Part shown: positions 26,801 to 35,284 of the stretch, piece by piece
Position numbering within the stretch: the first letter of the stretch is position 1
Layout of the letters: every line of letters begins with the position of its first letter
DNA from: Ectocarpus siliculosus
Taxonomy: Eukaryota > Sar > Phaeophyceae > Ectocarpales > Ectocarpaceae
Assembly: GCA_000310025.1 (NCBI GenBank)
Contig: FN649739.1
Coordinates: forward strand, 2,308,912 to 2,347,991
DNA: 39,080 nucleotides
Direction: 5' to 3'
Program-made: the position numbers and the translations under genes
The notes under the pieces: generated by a model
What the model saw: the letters and a program-made list of their open reading frames with translations, nothing else
What the model was told of the DNA's origin: nothing
Databases searched by the model: none

Positions 26801-29800
26801 GGGGAGGCGGCAGGGGGCGATGTCGCGGCGGCCGGCGGTGGTGAAACCGCAGCGGCGAGCGTGGGGGCGGCAATGGCGGGTGTGAGCCCGTCCAAGGCGA
26901 AGATGCCGTGGGTGGCAGCGATGGTCCCGCCCTCTAACATGAAGGCGGGTATACTTTCAACACCTTAGCAGTGCACAGTCACATTATGCTCAATTCTTCA
27001 TGAATATTGTGCCCGTTTCAGTGTGAGACTTGGAGCGCAACACACCAACCGAGCTGAACACCCCTCCCTACCTGACACACTCGCCCTGTAGCGTGAGTGC
27101 TCTGTCCACTTGGTTACAACGTGGCTGGGGCGTGGATGGCTTGACTCTGACCTCGAAACGCAACTCACGCATTTAATGATGTTCATTGCAAGCTTTGCTC
27201 GCTTGCTCCCCGATTCTGTGCCGTGCGCCGTGCGCCTTTACTTCGTTTGCCATTTGCTCTGTGCGACACCAGATGTCAGACACGACTGCTCCGGAACTCC
27301 GCACGAGGCTTGATGCTGTCCACGGCTGCCGCGCGGAGGACCTTCGGGGATGTGTTTGGTACAACCACGAAGAAGGTGAGAGTATTCCCCGGCGAAATGT
27401 AAAAGTGATAGCGGGTGCTGCCTGCCCAGAGAAGGGTGAGTAGGACGTGAGTTGGGGGTACGTGGGGGGTTTATTGTTTTCTTTCGAATCGCATTTATTA
27501 ATATTTTCTACCGCCCGAGGGAAGAGATAGATACCAAACTGGCAGAGAGCACATTTCCCGCAGACACGTTTCTGCGGCCTTTCTATCGTGCCTCTGCCTC
27601 TCTCCCAATAAAGACTGTCTCTCTCTTCCCTCCAAACAGCAACTGAGGGTGCCCTCTCCTGCGGTGGAGGGAACCAATCTTACTGCACACAGTAGTCTCA
27701 GATGACCAAGTCCCTAAAATGGTACCCTACCATTTTCTTCGCCAACATCGAGGTCATCATAACACTACTCGTGCAGTGGGATTAGCTCCTGTTACTGCCT
27801 ACCTACCGCACACAGTGCTTTCCCCCGATTGCTTCCCGACTCGCTATGTCGTACCGAACGGGACACCCCTTGCGAGTCCTCTACTGTGGGCGGCTCCTAC
27901 ACATTCCTCTGACTTCATCTTTCCCCCCTTCGGGATACTCGGTCCAATGTATTGCCCCCAACAGCCATATACAGCAAATTCCCAAATCCTTAGCTAAATG
28001 GTGCAGCGCGCGTTAGTTTCTGGGATTCACCCCTATTTCGTAACTATTTGCCTCGAAGCTCCGCGGGCTTGGGCATACTTCAGAACTTGCACTGCACAAC
28101 CTTTAACTAAGACAGGATGTTAACGGCGCGTCATCGGGCAACGTTGCACAACATGACAACGACGCCACCACCAGAGCAACTGCTCCGCCGTCTGCTCTGT
28201 ATCCCGATCATGGGTCGTTAACCTCATCCCGATTCTTGGGTCGCCTGATGCGATGCACGAGGAGAACCCCGACCACTCCGGCGTGACGACGGCAGGAATA
28301 ATCGGCACCCGGCGGTGATACGGGTGGCTTCCTACCAGCTGCCCCGCTCCGCGATTGAGGACCCGATGAGGTCGTCCATCCGGTCTGAGTTCGCTTGTGC
28401 CTTAAATCTCGCTGCAGCCCTTGTTGCCATGCCGTCGGGCCGCCCTCATTCGGCCGTGTGTTTTAATTCACTCAGCTCTCGGCGACCCCTTCAATAACAT
28501 CCTTTTGATTCCACCGCCGCCCCTGGGCCGCGGTCTGCGGTCCGCGGAGAAGACCGTGCACGGCACGGGCGCCTTGCTGCTCCCCGAGCGGGCGTAAGCC
28601 CTGGCTCCCATGAAGACGGTCGCGGCGTGGTCGCGGGGTGGGGCACCCGGCGGACATATCCGCCGTCATGGCTTCTGAAAGGAAACACCTGGCGTTGCCG
28701 GCCACGATCCCCACGCACCGGTCCGCCCGCGTCCTGCCGCCCTGCCCAGGCGTGACCTCGATTCAATCGCCATCTGCGAGTGTGCAAGCGCTCCCTTTCA
28801 CAACAAGCAACAGAGCAAAACGAAACGAGTTGATGCGTTTCGTCCACGCAAATAGCGGAAAAATTGGCACTTAAATATTTCGTGCGTACATCGCACGAAT
28901 GCCGACTGTGTAAATGTGGGTAGTGCTGTTGAAATAAGCCCCCCCAAACCAGGCCACCAAAACACGATTGATGTGTTTCGCCCCGGCACATACCGATTGC
29001 ACATCATCTGCACGATATACATGACCAACCGCGTAATCGCACAAACTCGGCGGCCGCAGGAACGGCACTACTGTATGAAACAGGCGGCCCTACCACAGAA
29101 CCAACAACGAATGTTGGTTGCTTTGTCCTGGCGGATACTGACAAATCCACACCATGTTCATGATTCTACTGGATAGTGAGAATCGCTCGAATGCGACAAC
29201 CGCGGGAAGCACTGTTGTTGCTAGGAACACGCCCACAACCACGGCCGCCATTCACGACTCATGTGTTTGGTTGTCGGCATAATATATCCGCGTGAATCGC
29301 CCACTGCGAAAACCCTGTCAGCACTGTCTCCACTTCCTGTCAGCTCCAGAGGCTGGCACACCACTAGAAGCCTTCTATGTCACCACCTCGCTAGTTGTCT
29401 CTGCGATACCCTCTCTCTGGCACGCTAAGACTCTGTGGACACAAGGCTTGAACATAATGGTAACATATGCGACTCCTCCTCTCGACCGAGGGGGCCCCGC
29501 AGTACGCAATGCGTTCCGGGTACCCCAATATAAACAGTATGGCAATTCGAGTTGTTTCAATAAACCTCGGTTTGTTTTGTCTACGCCTTTGTCTACGCCT
29601 TAAACAAACCTGCCCTTTTCGGGATTGTGCCTGTCGCGGGTCACTGGGGCCAAGTGGGGAGTCTCTTACAACTCCCCACTTTCGCAACTTGGCGGATAGT
29701 ATATAACCTTCGATCTCGACGAGTACAGCTGCGTGAGACCGAGACAGAGAATCAATGGCAAAACGTACCCCCACGGGTCAAAATTGAGTGAAAATTTCCC

Positions 29801-32800
29801 AGCGTGGGTTCTGGCGGCCGGTCCAGAACAGATCCAGAATCCTGGACGTTTCGATGTGATGCTGGTTCATCGCTCGTACGCGGAGTACTCCGCACGACCA
29901 ACCTGCGTGGTGGGTTGTTTTCACCCCGTCTTCTTGTTCGTTTAATGAAAATGTTTCTCTTTGTCACCCTCGCTTCCGTCGACACCAGGTATCGTCTACC
30001 CCGTGGCGGCGCTCTGCGTTATCTACGACCCCCGCACCGGCCGACAGTCTTACCACGAGAGTCACCTGGGTGATGTCATCAGCCTAACCGTTTCTTCGTG
30101 CAGGCGTTTCGCCGCATCAGGGGACGCGGCTGATCCTCCCCTGGTTCACGTCTGGGACGCCGTCACCGGGGCAGGTGAGGGATACAGCGACGAGGGTGTT
30201 GAAAGAGGGGGTTCGACGACTTATCGTTCACTACTGTTTACGAAACGGGCCTCAGGTATGCGGTTGAAGTCACACTTCGGTTTCGCTGTTCAGCGAAGCA
30301 AGACTGCTAACCTTTGCCGGTGCCTTACTTCTTACACCTTCGAAACCACCAATTTCCAATCCGATAGGCCTACGGTCTCGTCGTGTGAGTATTTGCGTTG
30401 GTTGGTGTCAATTGCAGATGTTCACACGAATCAATCATCCGCCAACCTCCTGTACCTCCACCCGTGGTGCTACTCGTGCGCCGTGTCCACGACGCAATGT
30501 GCAATCGGCAGGGGTTGTGTGCGGGGGGGCGGGAGGAGAGACCTCCGGCCTGCTGCCCTCCCTCCACAGGGTTGGCGTCGCGCTGCTGGCGTTCTCTTGC
30601 GACGGTCACTGGCTCGCATCCATGGGTCACGATCCGGAGCACACGCTGGCCGTCTACACGTGAGCTGTCGATCCGAAAATGACACGTGCTATGAGAGAGA
30701 CATTTGCAGGGAAGATCCTCAAATGTGCCAAATACATAGCTAGGAAGGAAACGTTGAGCTCCGCGCTCAGTAGTGTACACCACTGCCACTGATGCGGGCA
30801 AAAAGGTTAGGTCTGAACGTGCGGGAGGGTAACCGAGAACGGGGGTGGGTGGGATGGAGGAAGCGGGGGCAACTAGCCAACACAGCTCGAGCGGGACGGC
30901 TGTTGAAGTACCTGCTTTCAACGGCGAACGGGTAGAGGAGGAATTATGATGAATTATATAGTGGGCGTTGTGTGGGAGAATGAGGGATACATTATCGCAC
31001 TCTTGATTTCTGTCCCAGGGCGTCACAACTTCATCAAGCAACCCCCTGATGCCCTGCTGCTTGCTCAATAACAACACCCTTCATGTCGCTGGTTGGTTTT
31101 TCAGGAGCGTCACAACTTCATCAAGCAACCCCCTGATGCCCTGCTGCTTGCTCAATAACAACACCCTTCATGTCGCTGGTTGGTTTTTCAGGAGCCCTTC
31201 CGGGCAATGGTGGGACGCTTTCCCGGTGGCAACCGCCAAGGCCGGCTTCACCCGCTTCCTGTGTCTGGTTTTCACGGGGCAGGAGGCGTTCCCGCTGTTG
31301 GCGGGCGGGATCAAGACCGTCTCCTTCTTCGACCACACCGATGGCTCCAGGGGCTTGAGACGCAAACGAGGCGTGTTCGGGTGAGTCCATACTGGGCCCA
31401 TTTGGTTCTTACGCACAAAGATTGGTGGCGAGTCAGGTACTGAGGGGTAAAGTTTCATCCAAACACCCTGCGTTTGGCTACAAGATTCGCGATCCAGACG
31501 TACACGGCAATTTCCACACCAACAGAGTCAACGCAACATCGAGAGGGGTGACGCATGTAAGCTAGAGCGCCATTCAGGTGCCTCCTGGTACGTCATCGGC
31601 ACCCGGAGGATAGCATGGATCCCCAAGTTCTTGTTTTATTCCGTGCAGGTGTTGTTAGAGCGGTGACGACCTGTGACTGAATATAGCGGTGGCTAGGAGA
31701 AGATCCAGCCGGTGGTGGAGTTCACTCCAAGAGTGGCGTGTAACCCCCCCGTACTGTGGTCCACTTGGGCTCGACTACCGACATCCAGTCCAAACGGTGA
31801 TGTGGATTGAGCACCCTGCTTTTTTGGCCACGACCCTGGCAGGACATCGAGCGGAAGTCCTCCATAGCTTTGTTCCGCGTTGACCGAACCTCTCAATCTA
31901 GTCTACATTGTTAATTCACTTATTGGGCAGGTTCCGGAAAAAGATCCAGCCCGTTCTGTGCGCTGTGAAGATGGGCGAGGACCAGACTACGCTGACGGGA
32001 ACTGTGACCGGCAATCTCTATTCCTGGAAGGTGAGGGTCACCTTCTTTGGGGTAGAAGACCGTGCCACTCGGTTCCGAAGTACTTGCTGAGCCTATTCAG
32101 AGCCTTTTTGGGCACACCTTGAGTCTTGTTGTGGGATGATATATATTTGGCGTCCAAACGTGCTTTGCGTCCTGCGAGAGAGGCAAGAGCAGGCGCTCTC
32201 CTCAGGACGGTGGTTATTTTCCATGTTGTTCGACCCGCATCCGTCACCTTCATGAGAACCCATGTCGCGTCCACGAGCAGGAACCCCTGTGCTCGTTTTG
32301 GCTGTTTTCGCGTTTCAGCTGTCGCTGGTGTTGCCATTTGCGTAGTCATTGTGTTCCCTGTTCTTGCCATTATCGTTGTGGGTTGTTTTGCTGTCGCCGC
32401 TGTTGCTGTTGTTGGTGTCGGTGGGAGTGTTGTTGCTCCTGCGTTGTTATTCGGTCTCCACAAAGAGCAATATATTTCCCCCTCACAAATGCATGCTTCC
32501 AGGCCCACCGTGTGCACCGGAGCAGTGCCGGCCACGCCGGACCGGTCTATTGCTGCGCTAGGGCCGGGGTAAAGGGATACCTTACGGCGGGGAAAGACGG
32601 CTTCATCATGCTCTGGGACGCAGAGCTGCAAAAGCTGAAGCAGGCAAGTTCTGACGTTTCTGGCTCTGTTCGCGGTAGCGTTTCGACCCTCAATCTCAAT
32701 CTCTCTCAATCTCTCTTCCCCGCCCACCCCCCTCTTTCTGTGTCTGCCCAAACGTTCTCTCGAGCGACCCAGAGTGTTCTCAGTCCGGGCGATGCATGTG

Positions 32801-34408
32801 GGTCAATAGTCTGAAAAACTATAACCATGGGTCAATACGGGAAACTTCGTCCCCTTTGTTTTTCTTTGCCACTATCTCTCTCCGTCCATGCCGGCGTGAA
32901 GCCTTATTGACGACTTCTCAGGTACGTTCTGACTGATGAGACAATTTGGAATATGTTCTACAGTACATGTAATTGCCGCAATATTCGTTTGTATCGTTTC
33001 TCTCCGTCCGCCTCTCTCCCGCGGTCATCTCGTTGACGACCTCCGTTTGCCTGCCCAATGCTGTACCTACCCCGTCTTCCCATCCGAATGTCCGCCTGCC
33101 GTTGTCTCAACCCTCTTCTCTTTGGACAGTACGGGGTCTTCGAGAGTCACCCGGCAAGTGCCATGCTGCATTCGATCTGCTCGGTTGGATCGGCCTGCAA
33201 GTTCGTCACGTGCACCCGCGCGGGAGAAGTTTACGAGATTTCGAAAGACAGGTACATTTGATGGGTCTGCAAATGAATCAATGGGTGTGTGTGGGATGTC
33301 GGGAACTCTCGGCAGCAGGAAGCTCCACACAGGTTTACGGCGTTGCGGCCGACCGCTTGGTGGGAAACAGTTCAGGAAGTAGGTAACCTGCCCCCCCTCG
33401 TCCAAGAATAAGAGTCGAATCGAGCCGTGAGTTGTTGGTGGACTGGTTTCCGAGAGGCTCTTCACTTGCGTGTGCATGTCCCCTTCAACACGCCATGCCG
33501 GGATTTGAGTTCCCCATCAAGCCGAGCCACCACCTATTGGGCCATCAGGGTGGCCTCTTTCGTATGTGATCGGTGTTTCAAAGTAAGGAGGAACTGTCGG
33601 TTTGACGTTCTCTCGTGAATGCGGCGTCGACCCGAGCACGGACATTGGCTTCGACAACGTCACCCATCATATGCGCAAACGCGTGATAAATCGTTTTTCT
33701 ATCTCGCGACCCGATCCGAACACTTTCACTTCGGCTGCGTACACAAAGAGGCGTTTTGTACCGCTCTTAGCAGTGTTACTGCATGTGATATCTAGACGCC
33801 GTTGGGTTTCTGAGGATCCAACAAGACCCCCTCTCGAACTCCGAATGCTTTGGTCGTGGCGCGACACAGTGGGCGCCTCCTTCTTCTCGCAGACGGGCAC
33901 GGCAAGGGCCAGCTGAGGGGGCTGGCGACCCACCCCACGGATCCGGACGTCTACGCCACTGTTGGAGATGATGCCTTTGTTAGGGTATGTTGTTGTCCTT
34001 AATGTTGACTGTAAGTTTGGCGTTCGGATCGTTTCGTAGGACCCACGTACGTCGGCTGTTTCCGGACGTGTCCAAAGGGTCGCTCGGTGTGGGCCTTGAA
34101 TGCCGTCGGAATATTTTTCGGTCTATTCGATCAAGCGTGCACGGGACATCTATCCAGAGGGCCGACGAACCTACTCAACGTGCACTCTACATCAATCATC
34201 AACACGTAATATTCTGTCGTGCAAGGTCTGGAGCTTGAGCCTTCGCCGGGCCACCCTCAAGATGAAGGTGGACTCGGCGGCGCGGTCCCTCGCGTTCTCT
34301 CCCTCCGGAAAGCACCTCGTTGTCGGCCTGGGCGGGGACCGTGACGCCATGGTCAAGGAAGGGGCGGTGATCGTCCTGTCCGCGGAGACCCTGGAGATCT
34401 TGGAGGAG
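4183..34408 (+). CDS. EML5/6-like protein: EF-hand head plus three HELP/WD modules (44 exons, 3' end outside window)
   Basis: EML proteins bind microtubules through a HELP motif packed into tandem beta-propellers (the TAPE fold), and this gene encodes three such units. I joined 44 exons with GT-AG introns (one GC-AG); every junction keeps phase and the sum is 6888 nt, 2296 codons without a stop. The start at 4183 is fixed by an in-frame TAA at 4177 with no splice acceptor between. Residues 1-230 form an EF-hand head; HELP motifs lie near residues 299-333, 1118-1140 and 1879-1897. Before each HELP sits a short PW-x-x-x-(V/M) segment ending in a Pro-rich stretch. Animal EML5/EML6 also have three modules, but I know of no EF-hand head in them. 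Introns take more than three quarters of the span, and 31 of 44 exon ends are phase 0. Exon edges are by eye; those of exons 3, 14, 15 and 20 are least certain. The 3' exons lie past the retrotransposon. Confidence 0.88.
6437..6638 (+). CDS. EML gene exon 5: linker before HELP 1
   Basis: This exon opens with a phase-2 join (CG from exon 4 plus C) and closes in phase 0 at a good GTATGAG donor. It encodes EGWFPVRTTN, a seven-residue Thr run, a Lys/Gly patch (GGTAKGKKSA) and then PPWMETVKSLVPASFSGQ. The PW...V.P segment reappears before HELP 2 (PRPWEQATVAPSRPPP) and HELP 3 (MPWVAAMVPPSN), so it marks the start of a module. The Thr/Lys part looks like flexible linker. Confidence 0.8.
7167..16402 (+). 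CDS. EML gene exons 6-20: HELP/WD module 1
   Basis: Exons: 7167-7271, 7764-7898, 8430-8525, 9122-9241, 9568-9732, 9966-10097, 10562-10705, 11356-11493, 12013-12168, 12262-12597, 13138-13269, 13628-13726, 14221-14289, 14922-15166, 16216-16402. Exon 6 carries HELP motif LEWIHGYNGSTCRNNVRY. WD strands follow: IIIWDTATMQTVKVIKGFHR, LASVGQDDNHCLAVHDWEKG, GAASGHLYVWSG, GLISGGK joined to DMRVRLWSPK, VRIWDALTRS, VLGGEDSNLYLYATG, SVDFSKDGDWIR, then KDVEWSTETC and ESD-RCVLQWKL. This order matches the two halves of a TAPE domain. Exons 6 to 18 all end in phase 0. Exon 20 ends either at 16402 (phase 0, fits exon 21) or at 16454 (phase 1, does not fit). Exons 14/15 are the least certain pair: the donor at 12169 and acceptor at 12261 are chosen by phase. 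Confidence 0.85.
10160..10193 (+). other. Exon-like fragment inside intron 11
   Basis: A good acceptor (TTGCTGTTTCAG) precedes GAC GGT ACC ATG TGC ATA CGG, giving DGTMCIRLVEL, and a GTAATT donor follows 34 bases later. Joined to exon 11 (ends GLISGGK) it would read GGKDGTMCIRL, as a WD strand should. However, it ends in phase 1 and exon 12 begins in phase 0 with DMRVRLWSPK, which also completes the strand. Including it would therefore shift the frame. It looks like a duplicated or relic exon, or a regulated exon whose use would truncate the protein. Confidence 0.4.
12262..12597 (+). CDS. EML gene exon 15: Ser/Gly-rich loop insertion in module 1
   Basis: Modules 2 and 3 go almost directly from the strand LAVGCGGG or LVVGLGGD to TFLVLKSENL or VIVLSAETLE. 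Module 1 puts about 90 extra residues between GFGA and GGFIVLNEADF. The insert has a structured-looking start (LDILYSNPSLKQWFDALDN) and then a low-complexity run of Ser, Gly, Lys and Asn (about 12360-12530). It should sit as a surface loop on the propeller. The 5' edge of this exon is uncertain (12259 or 12262, both phase 0), and the upstream intron would be only about 90 bp, the shortest in the gene. Confidence 0.6.
15219..15293. repeat. GA-rich simple repeat in intron 19
   Basis: An interrupted (GA)n tract with a central G-run lies shortly after the exon 19 donor (15167). It has no coding meaning. The reverse-strand frames across it read Ser/Leu/Pro-rich repeats and are artefacts. Confidence 0.8.
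17554..26238 (+). CDS. EML gene exons 21-34: HELP/WD module 2
   Basis: Exons: 17554-17774, 18064-18199, 18708-18833, 19361-19492, 19931-20134, 20789-21016, 22444-22698, 23073-23237, 23593-23691, 24126-24203, 24573-24741, 25014-25176, 25709-25828, 26079-26238. Exon 21 begins with a basic patch (GGARKRRRAAA) and the PRPWEQATVAPSRPPP segment. The HELP motif LERIHG-YRGRDSRSNAVY is split by intron 21 (phase 2). Propeller strands include TIIVWKPDTGEAVK, LSGFHRRAITALSFSRDGR, HSLAIYDWENSLL, HLYVFENG, WSGGKDGLVKFYNG, DDGSVRIWSLDDRR, DWIRDVNYSSDG, KDIEWGTWTLPFG and GVDGSVMQWRM. The order repeats that of module 1, including the ARGVWP...EISCARRS stretch that answers GIFTGTEGDGARISCTDRS. Phases 1, 2 and 2 at exons 31-33 all close correctly. 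A Gly-rich insert sits at the end of exon 27. The module ends with an acidic segment (SGDEAQRSGEDSELEGDGG). Confidence 0.87.
17791..17832. repeat. GA simple repeat in intron 21
   Basis: A (GA)n run with small interruptions lies just after the exon 21 donor at 17775. It resembles the tract in intron 19 in composition and in position near a donor. Confidence 0.75.
23755..23895. repeat. (GTT)n microsatellite in intron 29
   Basis: About 47 GTT triplets occur with a few single-base interruptions (GCT, GAT) toward the 3' end. The tract lies some 60 bp after the exon 29 donor. Poly-Val, poly-Leu or poly-Asn frames through it are artefacts. The array should be length-polymorphic. Confidence 0.95.
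26750..34408 (+). CDS. EML gene exons 35-44: HELP/WD module 3, incomplete at 3' end
   Basis: Exons: 26750-26948, 27280-27375, 29989-30174, 30512-30659, 31192-31380, 31931-32030, 32503-32643, 33130-33251, 33870-33984, 34226-34408. Exon 35 is an Ala/Gly-rich linker ending MPWVAAMVPPSNMKA; exon 36 carries HELP motif LDAVHGCRAEDLRGCVWY. Exon 37 gives IVYPVAALCVIYDPRTGRQ and LVHVWDAVTGA, exon 38 HWLASMGHDPEHTLAVYT, exon 39 LLAGGIKTVSFFDHTDG, exon 40 GTVTGNLYSWK, exon 41 TAGKDGFIMLWDAELQ, exon 43 HGKGQLRGLATHPTDPDVYA and exon 44 SLAFSPSGKHLVVGLGGDRD. Non-zero phases at exons 35-39 and 42 all match across their introns, which strongly supports the model. Compared with module 2, the parts equivalent to exons 30-34 are absent. 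They should follow the copia insertion, outside the window. Confidence 0.85.
28468..28714 (-). other. GC-rich open segment on reverse strand within intron 36, unrecognised
   Basis: Two reverse frames stay open through this island. One ends at 28472 (WNQKDVIEGVAES at its end) and the other at 28468 (GGIKRMLLKGSPRAE). The second reads fairly protein-like upstream (HAATVFMGARAYARSGSSKA). High GC alone lengthens open frames, the strings match no family I know, and no start or splice signal ties them together. I list it as a candidate pseudogene fragment only. Confidence 0.15.
29569..29610. repeat. Stem-loop GGTTTGTTT / AAACAAACC
   Basis: Nine bases at 29569-29577 are the exact reverse complement of 29602-29610. 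The 24-base loop contains TGTCTACGCCTT nearly twice in tandem. It sits in intron 36, 40 bp before another hairpin, so the pair may belong to one small mobile element remnant. Confidence 0.5.
29649..29693. repeat. Stem-loop AAGTGGGGAGT / ACTCCCCACTT with outer arms
   Basis: An 11-bp perfect stem (29652-29662 with 29671-29681) encloses an 8-base loop. An alternative outer pairing, GCCAAGT (29649-29655) with ACTTGGC (29687-29693), overlaps it. The structure lies in intron 36 in the sense strand of the pre-mRNA. Its function is unknown. Confidence 0.6.
31020..31194 (+). repeat. 87-bp tandem duplication carrying the exon 39 splice acceptor
   Basis: A unit starting CGTCACAACTTCATCAAGC begins at 31021 and again at 31108, identical over 87 bp. 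Each copy ends in GGTTTTTCAG|GAG, so there are two identical 3' splice sites, at 31104/31105 and 31191/31192. The downstream site gives the compact WD join AVYTSPSGQWWDAF. The upstream site adds copy 2 as 29 codons, in frame and without a stop. Confidence 0.9.
32644..32649 (+). other. GC-AG intron donor after exon 41
   Basis: Exon 41 ends AAG CAG followed by GCAAGT. Apart from the C, this is a perfect donor, as is usual for the minor GC-AG class. No GT donor nearby keeps the reading of exon 41 into exon 42 (YGVFESHP) in phase 0. Confidence 0.7.
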
Positions 34409-34861
34409 GTACAGCAGATATTTGGTCCCTTCAGCACCCTAAAACACGAATTTATACGTAGGAGCAAGTGGAATTGATTCAAGCGATATGGCTTGGACGT
34501 ACCTTCTGATCCGTTCCGTGGGACGTCCCATGGTGACTTCCAGACTCCTTAGTGCTGTTGGGATGCACAGTGTAGCAGACCGCTGGTCCGGTGCTGTTAT
34601 CTGTAACCATGCAAGCTTCTGTCAAGTTAATGTACCGCGAAGACGTTTCCCACCCAACCGACGATGTACATTTCGAGAGGAAAATGACTGCGGCGCCAGT
34701 CTCGGCAAGCCGCTTGTTGGATGTACTCACAGCATCAACAGATTATTGCGAGCAAGAATTTCCCGAGCAGATGGAGCGGGGAGTTTGGGGGTTCAATGGT
34801 TGCTATGGATTAGATTTGGTGGTACCAACTTTATCACATATTGCAGGTTTGAGGGTATGGG
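34409..34861 (+). other. Start of intron 44, interrupted by the retrotransposon
   Basis: The GTACAG donor at 34409 follows LEILEE. No WD-type exon is found between here and the copia element, although module 3 should continue with a strand like DWIRDVNYSSDG. The next exon is expected on the far side of the insertion. Confidence 0.6.
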
Positions 34862-35144
34862 TGTCTACAACGGAATTTGTGTGCGTGGCTTGTGGTTCCT
34901 CACTTCCTTTTTCTGTGTATAATCAAGTCCTTTTTCCGGCTCTCACGCCAACCCCGGCTTCCACGCCCATACTCCGGCTATCACGCCAACCCGGCTTCCA
35001 CGCCTTCAGGACTCCCACGTCCCTAAATATACCTTTACATCAGGGCCACCACGCCACCCGGCTTCCACGCCACAACTATATTATACACGAGCTTCCACGC
35101 TCCACCACGTAGAAGGGCTTTCACGCCCGCGGATAGTTTCTACA
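34862..35144 (+). repeat. Tentative 5' LTR of a Ty1/copia element
   Basis: The segment begins TGTCTACA and ends TTTCTACA, so it has the TG...CA ends of an LTR. It lies directly before the gag leader. It contains some eight degenerate copies of a GGCTTCCACGCC motif (about 34937-35128) and TATA-like stretches (CTAAATATACC near 35023, ATATTATACAC near 35080) that could be the pol II promoter. Only one copy is in the window, so both ends are guesses. A TGG at 35155 might start the primer-binding site, but it matches no tRNA end I can name. Confidence 0.4.
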
Positions 35145-35284
35145 TTTTGACCGTTGGCAGTACCCAGCTGCTGGCACCTTTTGTTTCCCACTACGGGACC
35201 CCGCGCCGAGGCACCCACGCACAAAGCTACTCAACACGCTAGCGTTTCGATCAAGAGAGTGGCCGCTGTGTCTACGCGCGCAAG

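Larger units (their letters stand above)
27376..29988 (+). other. Intron 36, the longest intron (2613 bp)
   Basis: This intron lies between VWYNHEE and GIVYPV with matching phase 1 on both sides. It is two to five times longer than its neighbours. It contains a GC-rich island (about 28490-28760) with open frames on the reverse strand, a perfect hairpin CGGCGGA-CATA-TCCGCCG (28648-28665), and two further stem-loops near 29569-29610 and 29649-29693. I recognise no domain in the reverse frames. An old insertion or a decayed gene fragment is possible but unproven. Confidence 0.7.

Noticed and set aside
29961-30743. Long + frame of 260 codons
   Set aside because: Only 29989-30174 is exon 37. The rest is intron read-through, and exon 38 is in another frame.
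30370-31077. Reverse frame of 235 codons
   Set aside because: It is antisense to exon 38 and flanking introns, with no recognisable domain, so it is a shadow frame.
32038-32751. Reverse frame of 237 codons
   Set aside because: It is antisense to intron 40 and exon 41. Its Ala/Thr-rich stretch comes from the GTT/GCT-rich intron.
35145-35284. Initiator-tRNA primer-binding site expected after a copia 5' LTR
   Set aside because: The usual TGGTATCAGAGC-type sequence is not present. A TGGCAGTACCC stretch at 35155 is possible but matches no tRNA end that I can name, so it is not called.
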